This document shows, piece after piece, positions 59,565 through 64,000 of a DNA stretch of 64,000 nucleotides. Numbering within the stretch: position 1 is the first letter of the stretch; every line of letters starts with the position of its first letter. This DNA is from Candidatus Limosilactobacillus merdigallinarum (GTDB lineage Bacteria > Bacillota > Bacilli > Lactobacillales > Lactobacillaceae): assembly GCA_019114515.1 (NCBI GenBank), contig DXFH01000002.1, forward strand, positions 103,266 to 167,265, written 5' to 3'. A model generated the notes under the pieces. The model made no database searches. It was not told where the DNA came from and was given only the letters and a program-made list of their open reading frames with translations. A program made the position numbers and the translations under genes.

Positions 59565-60305
59565 TTAGACCGTCATTGCTTCCTTTTCATCTAAAATGCT
59601 AAAGCCCAATGACTTAATATCATTGTCAAAGCCCCTAACCGTATCCATTGCAACTGCGTCTGGGGTGAAGCTGCGCCGTGCATTGTACTTTTCCAAGATC
59701 TTCGGTGGCACAGTAATAATGTCAATTCCAGCCTTTTCGGCTTGGTAGATGTTGTAAACTTCACGGGTTGAAGCCCACAGAGTTTCAACATTTGGATAGT
59801 CTGAGCATAATTCAACGCTCCGATCAACAAAGTTCTTTGGATCACGACCAGTATCCGCAACCCGGCCAACAAACAAGGAAACAATTGCTGGAGTAGTAGA
59901 GTTAACAGCTGTTAACGCCTCTGCTACTTGGTGGTCAGTCGTAATCGCAGTAACGTTAACTTTAACGCCGCTGTCAGACAAATCACTGATCAATCCAGTA
60001 TTGTAGTTGCCATTTAAGTTCAAAATAGGAATTTTGACGTAAACATTCTTGCTAAGCGAAGAAAGCGTTAATGCTTCTTCCTTCATCGTGACTGGATCTT
60101 GACTGAATACTTCAAAAGAAATGCAGTAATTTGGAAATTCAGATACCACTTCATGAGCAAATTTCAGGTAATTAGTAATCCCTGCCCGCTTCATAAGGGA
60201 TGGATTAGTAGTGAACCCAGTCAGATAATCATTTTGCGCCATTTTGCGCATAGCATTGATTTCAGCTCCGTCAGAATAAACTTTGACTGAAAATTCGTTT
60301 TTCAT
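59565..60305 (-). CDS. tal: Transaldolase/fructose-6-phosphate aldolase family protein
   Basis: FTTNPSLMKRAGI, VYVKIPIL, VNVTAITTDHQVAEAL, SLFVGRVADTGRDP. Confidence 0.9.
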   Translation of the reverse strand: MKNEFSVKVYSDGAEINAMRKMAQNDYLTGFTTNPSLMKRAGITNYLKFAHEVVSEFPNYCISFEVFSQDPVTMKEEALTLSSLSKNVYVKIPILNLNGNYNTGLISDLSDSGVKVNVTAITTDHQVAEALTAVNSTTPAIVSLFVGRVADTGRDPKNFVDRSVELCSDYPNVETLWASTREVYNIYQAEKAGIDIITVPPKILEKYNARRSFTPDAVAMDTVRGFDNDIKSLGFSILDEKEAMTV

Positions 60306-60724
60306 TATTAGGTTCCTTTCACAAATAAAAACTATACCAATTTGGTTGGTAACCATCTATGTGTCATATATTGGCACTAACCATCCCAATCGTCAAGCTA
60401 AATTATGCAAATTAATTTTGCCAATCTTGCTAAGCGTATAGCATTAAAGATATTAATTTCCCCGCTTTTGTGGGTTATTAGTAAGAAACATTGCAATTGA
60501 TAATCGTTTGTAAATGTCCTTGGAAAAATAAATAAAAATTTTGCTTTGTCGCCTAAAGCTCGACTATACCAATTTGAAAAATAAGGATATTTTTTGCTAA
60601 ATTGAGCAAGCTAAACCAATTTACTAAATCACTATTTTGCTTGTGAAAAATCAGCGTAATCGTAAAAAAGACCATCAGCATCTCATTTGACGCCAATGGT
60701 CTGATTGTATTTTAGAAATTATTG

Positions 60725-61363
60725 TTAGAAATGTGCTGTTAGTTTGTAAATTGGCTGGCCTAATTCACTAAATTTATGCTCATACTCCGTTTCAACATTA
60801 TGTTCAGCTTCTTCGCTGTTGTGGAGGTCGAGCCAAACACCATCAAACTGCATACCAAAGTTATTCATGCTGACCAATGAGAATTGGAAGAATCCCATAT
60901 TATCAGTCTTTAGTTCAATGGCTCCGTGTTCTTTTAAAATCTCTTGATAGCCACTTAAGAAGGTATGATACGTCAACCGACGCTTAGCATGCCGCTTCTT
61001 TGGCCAAGGATCAGAAAAATTCAAACACATCCGGTCAATGGAATGAGGCTCGAAAAAGTCGGTCAGATCCGCCCCATCAGCACAAACTAGCTGCAGGTTG
61101 GGCAAATCTTCTGGCAAGGCTTTTTTCAACGCAATCGCTGCAACCGTGTGTTCAACTTCCAGCCCGATAAAATTAATGTCTGGGTGGGCCTTAGCCATGC
61201 CAATGATAAATTGCCCTTTACCCATACCGACTTCCAGCTGCAGTGGCTGTTTCTTTTCAAAGCGTGACTGCCACTTGCCCTTTACAGCTGACGGATCCAG
61301 TACCATCTTTTCTGGATGATCATGCATTAATGGCTCTGCCCATTTTTTATGTTTAACTCTCAT
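60725..61363 (-). CDS. trmB: tRNA (guanine-N7-)-methyltransferase
   Basis: LEVGMGKGQFIIGMAKAHPDINFIGLEV, LNFSDPWPKKRHAKRRLT. Confidence 0.97.
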   Translation of the reverse strand: MRVKHKKWAEPLMHDHPEKMVLDPSAVKGKWQSRFEKKQPLQLEVGMGKGQFIIGMAKAHPDINFIGLEVEHTVAAIALKKALPEDLPNLQLVCADGADLTDFFEPHSIDRMCLNFSDPWPKKRHAKRRLTYHTFLSGYQEILKEHGAIELKTDNMGFFQFSLVSMNNFGMQFDGVWLDLHNSEEAEHNVETEYEHKFSELGQPIYKLTAHF

Positions 61364-61375
61364 ATAGTTTCTCCA

Positions 61376-62569
61376 TTACAATTTTTTGATTCGATAATTC
61401 AAGTAGTAGTGTGTCAAAAGATAAGCTTCGATTATTGTTAAGACCAGGTTGATCAATACCAGTAACCAGTCTAAGTGCATCCCGATTGATGATAAAGACA
61501 ATAGGACGGCTACTATGAGCATCAGCTTCTGACTAATCTGCTTAAATGCCTGCAGCTTGGTATCAGATTCGATGGGGTAAACGTAAGTGAAGGCTATTTG
61601 ATCAAACCGGTAATAAAATGGCACCAGTTGAACAAAAATCAAGTAGACCATCAGCATCACCAGCAACGAATTAAGCCAGGCTACCGGGATAAAGAAAGCT
61701 ATCAGCAGGCCTAATAAAGTCAGGCGAAGAAGCAAGCCACTCACTTCGGTATTACGGACTAATCCCCGACTAAACAGATAAGCCCACGGGTCACTGCTAC
61801 CCAGCCAATTAATCAGACAGTCAGCCCAACTGCGCCGTTTAACCTGACCCTGAACACTAGGAACGTCCGTAAACAGGTTAAAGAAGCGGTATAGGCCCGT
61901 CATCCGGTCGCTTTCCAAACTAACTGCGTTACGCCAATTTATACGCCGTCCATGCACTCTTAAGTGTTGACAGATTGCATCAGCTGAACCCAATGCTAAG
62001 CCTAAAAATGGATTAATAAACCAGCACAGTATCCAAGATAATGCCGGCATCACCCAACTCATCCAACTAGAAACACCCTTGGGCAAAAACAACATCCTCT
62101 GCTGATAGATTAATAGGTTGGCTGTCTTTAAGCAGACCGCTAATAAAGCAATAGCGATGATATCAACGGTGGTTAAATGCATGACCACCATTGCTAATGG
62201 CAGAGGGATCATCACGCCAGCAAGGCCCATGATGATTGCCAGCCACCAGCTATAGGCATACGCCGACCGGAAATAGTCCGACATGCTGTCTGATTTTGGC
62301 AATAGAAAAACTGGATCGGCTTTTTTTAGTAAGCTGGCAACTCTGCCTAACTGGGCAAAAATAGTCAAAAAAATCACCAGCGCCCATTTAGGCCACCACA
62401 TTGACGGTTTAACCTGCGGCAGCATTTGAGAATAGCTGTATGCGAGTGCACCTAGGATAAAGAATAGTGCGATTACAAAATGGTCATTGAAAACCAGTCT
62501 CCAATACTTAAGCAACAACATAAAGTGACGCCGGCGCCGTTGTTCAAATAGTTTATTCATGGGCATCAC
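61376..62569 (-). CDS. ecsB: ABC transporter permease EcsB
   Basis: LFEQRRRRHFMLLLKYWRLVFNDHFVIALFFILGALAYSYSQ; multiple TMs; adjacent to ecsA. Confidence 0.92.
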   Translation of the reverse strand: MMPMNKLFEQRRRRHFMLLLKYWRLVFNDHFVIALFFILGALAYSYSQMLPQVKPSMWWPKWALVIFLTIFAQLGRVASLLKKADPVFLLPKSDSMSDYFRSAYAYSWWLAIIMGLAGVMIPLPLAMVVMHLTTVDIIAIALLAVCLKTANLLIYQQRMLFLPKGVSSWMSWVMPALSWILCWFINPFLGLALGSADAICQHLRVHGRRINWRNAVSLESDRMTGLYRFFNLFTDVPSVQGQVKRRSWADCLINWLGSSDPWAYLFSRGLVRNTEVSGLLLRLTLLGLLIAFFIPVAWLNSLLVMLMVYLIFVQLVPFYYRFDQIAFTYVYPIESDTKLQAFKQISQKLMLIVAVLLSLSSIGMHLDWLLVLINLVLTIIEAYLLTHYYLNYRIKKL

Positions 62570-63290
62570 CCTTCGCTAATTGAAGGTAGATATCACTTAG
62601 TGAACCATCAGGATGGTTGCTTTGTGCCTGCAGTTCCTGTAAAGTACCAGCAATCTTAACCTGGCCTTCATTTAAGAGCACAAAGCGATCGCAGTACCGC
62701 TGCGCCGTATCCAAAACATGGGTCGACATCAGGATCCCGACACCCTGCTTTTTCTTTTCAGCAATCAATTGCAACAAGTCGTGCACTGCTAGTGGATCAA
62801 GGCCATAGAATGGTTCGTCAACAAACAGCATTTTGGCATCGGTCATGAATGCACAGACGATCATTACTTTCTGCCGCATCCCTTTTGAGAAGTCCGCTGG
62901 GAACCAATCTAGCTTGTTGTCCAGGCGAAACGTCTTTAACAGTTTTCGTGCGCGAACCCATGCCTGCTCATTATCCAAGCCATAGGCATTAATCGTCAAT
63001 TGCAGATGTTCACGCAGGGTTAACTCATCATACAAAATTGGTGTCTCTGGCACATAAGCAATTTGTTTTTTGTAAGCTGCTGGATCTGTCTGCAGGTTAA
63101 TACCATTCAATGAGATCGATCCGGAGAATGGCTGCAGCAAACCAATTAAATGATTGATGGTGGTTGATTTACCAGCACCGTTAAGGCCAATTAACCCCAC
63201 CAATTCGCCCGGCTGCACAGAAAAACTCACTTTATGCAAAACTGGGATTTTTGAATAGCCGCCGACTAAATCCGAAACTTCAAGTGACAT
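62553..63290 (-). CDS. ecsA: ABC transporter ATP-binding protein EcsA
   Basis: VGLIGLNGAGKSTTINHLIGLL Walker A, FSKGMRQKVMIVCAFM signature, LFVDEPFYGLDP Walker B. Confidence 0.95.
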   Translation of the reverse strand: MSLEVSDLVGGYSKIPVLHKVSFSVQPGELVGLIGLNGAGKSTTINHLIGLLQPFSGSISLNGINLQTDPAAYKKQIAYVPETPILYDELTLREHLQLTINAYGLDNEQAWVRARKLLKTFRLDNKLDWFPADFSKGMRQKVMIVCAFMTDAKMLFVDEPFYGLDPLAVHDLLQLIAEKKKQGVGILMSTHVLDTAQRYCDRFVLLNEGQVKIAGTLQELQAQSNHPDGSLSDIYLQLAKGDAHE

Positions 63291-63416
63291 AGTATGCTCC
63301 CTTCTTTTTCCAGCTAATTATATCACAGGGATCTTTTAAACATTCTCACCATAGTCGTGACCATTTTGATTGCGTTATAATAACTTTATATGATTCTAAA
63401 GAAATGAGGCGGTCAC

Positions 63417-63842
63417 ATGGACGATTGTATTTTCTGCAAAATTATTAAGGGTGAAATTCCTAGTTACACAGTTTACGAAGATGATGTCGTAAAGGCATTC
63501 CTCGATATTTCACAAGTTACCCCTGGTCATACCTTGATGGTGCCCAAAAAGCACGTCCAAGATATTTTTTCCTACGATGATGAATTAGCTCAGGCCGTCT
63601 TTGCTCGTTTGCCAAAAGTTGCCCGGGCAATCAAAGCATCAAACCCGGAGATTAAGGGGATGAATATTCTGAATAACAACGGTAAAGTCGCTTACCAGTC
63701 CGTATTCCATTCACACATCCACTTAATCCCACGTTATGGCAACAATGACGGCTTCGGCATGAAATTCGAAGACCACTCTAAGCAGATGACTGATGAAAAA
63801 TACAAAGAAATTCAGCAGGCAATCGTGAACCAATTCAAGTAA
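63417..63842 (+). CDS. hit: HIT family protein
   Basis: DDCIFCKIIKGEIPSYTVYEDD ... FHSHIHLIPRY HIT motif. Confidence 0.96.
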   Translation: MDDCIFCKIIKGEIPSYTVYEDDVVKAFLDISQVTPGHTLMVPKKHVQDIFSYDDELAQAVFARLPKVARAIKASNPEIKGMNILNNNGKVAYQSVFHSHIHLIPRYGNNDGFGMKFEDHSKQMTDEKYKEIQQAIVNQFK

Positions 63843-63859
63843 TAGGAAGACACAAAATC

Positions 63860-64000
63860 ATGCTTACAGAAGTAAAAAGTATTTTCCAAGTTGGCAAGCA
63901 AGTTCACAGTGAATTAAAGCAGCTGCACAACAATGCGCAAAAGCAAGCCCAAGCGTTAAGAGATCAATCTGGCTTTTCCATTCCAATAATTGAAGTTGAT
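63860..64000 (+). CDS. Hypothetical protein, truncated at window end
   Basis: ATG at 63860 then MLTEVKSIFQVGKQVHSELKQLHNNAQKQAQALRDQSGFSIPIIEVD; open to the window edge; usual position between hit and prsA. Confidence 0.6.
   Translation, partial: MLTEVKSIFQVGKQVHSELKQLHNNAQKQAQALRDQSGFSIPIIEVD

Noticed and set aside
1-64000. CRISPR arrays, restriction-modification, toxin-antitoxin or phage-defence islands
   Set aside because: No regularly spaced direct repeats, and no cas, RM, TA or phage structural genes were recognised in the ORFs.

Overview
The window is a housekeeping-rich chromosomal segment from a low-GC Lactobacillaceae genome. It looks Limosilactobacillus-like, but species was not determined. 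Most genes lie on the minus strand. They fall into recognisable Firmicutes blocks: priA-coaBC-rpoZ-gmk; recN-argR-tlyA-ispA-xseBA-folD-nusB-asp23; pepP; rplU-prp-rpmA; glnA; miaA; glcK-yqgQ-rhomboid-fthC-rpmG; pbp2b; greA-udk-pheTS with a T-box; a two-component system; rpmF-yceD-tmcAL-yqeM-rsfS-yqeK-nadD-yhbY-yqeH-yqeG; infC-rpmI-rplT; dnaI-dnaB-nrdR-coaE-mutM-polA; murC-ytpR-ytpP; and trmB-ecsBA-hit. No CRISPR array, intact prophage or transposase gene was seen. The most interesting signals are non-coding or uncharacterised. (1) A ~105-nt intergenic element occurs twice (46775-46919 and 55568-55710); it shows compensatory stem changes and differently sequenced but still complementary flanking arms, which suggests an undescribed structured RNA or repeat family. 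(2) A perfect LexA/DinR-type box lies inside the -35/-10 spacer of a YolD-like gene at 3417-3808. (3) A 152-bp MITE-like nested palindrome lies at 37711-37862. (4) An uncharacterised three-gene operon spans 15219-17583. All calls come from reading the sequence; no database search was run.
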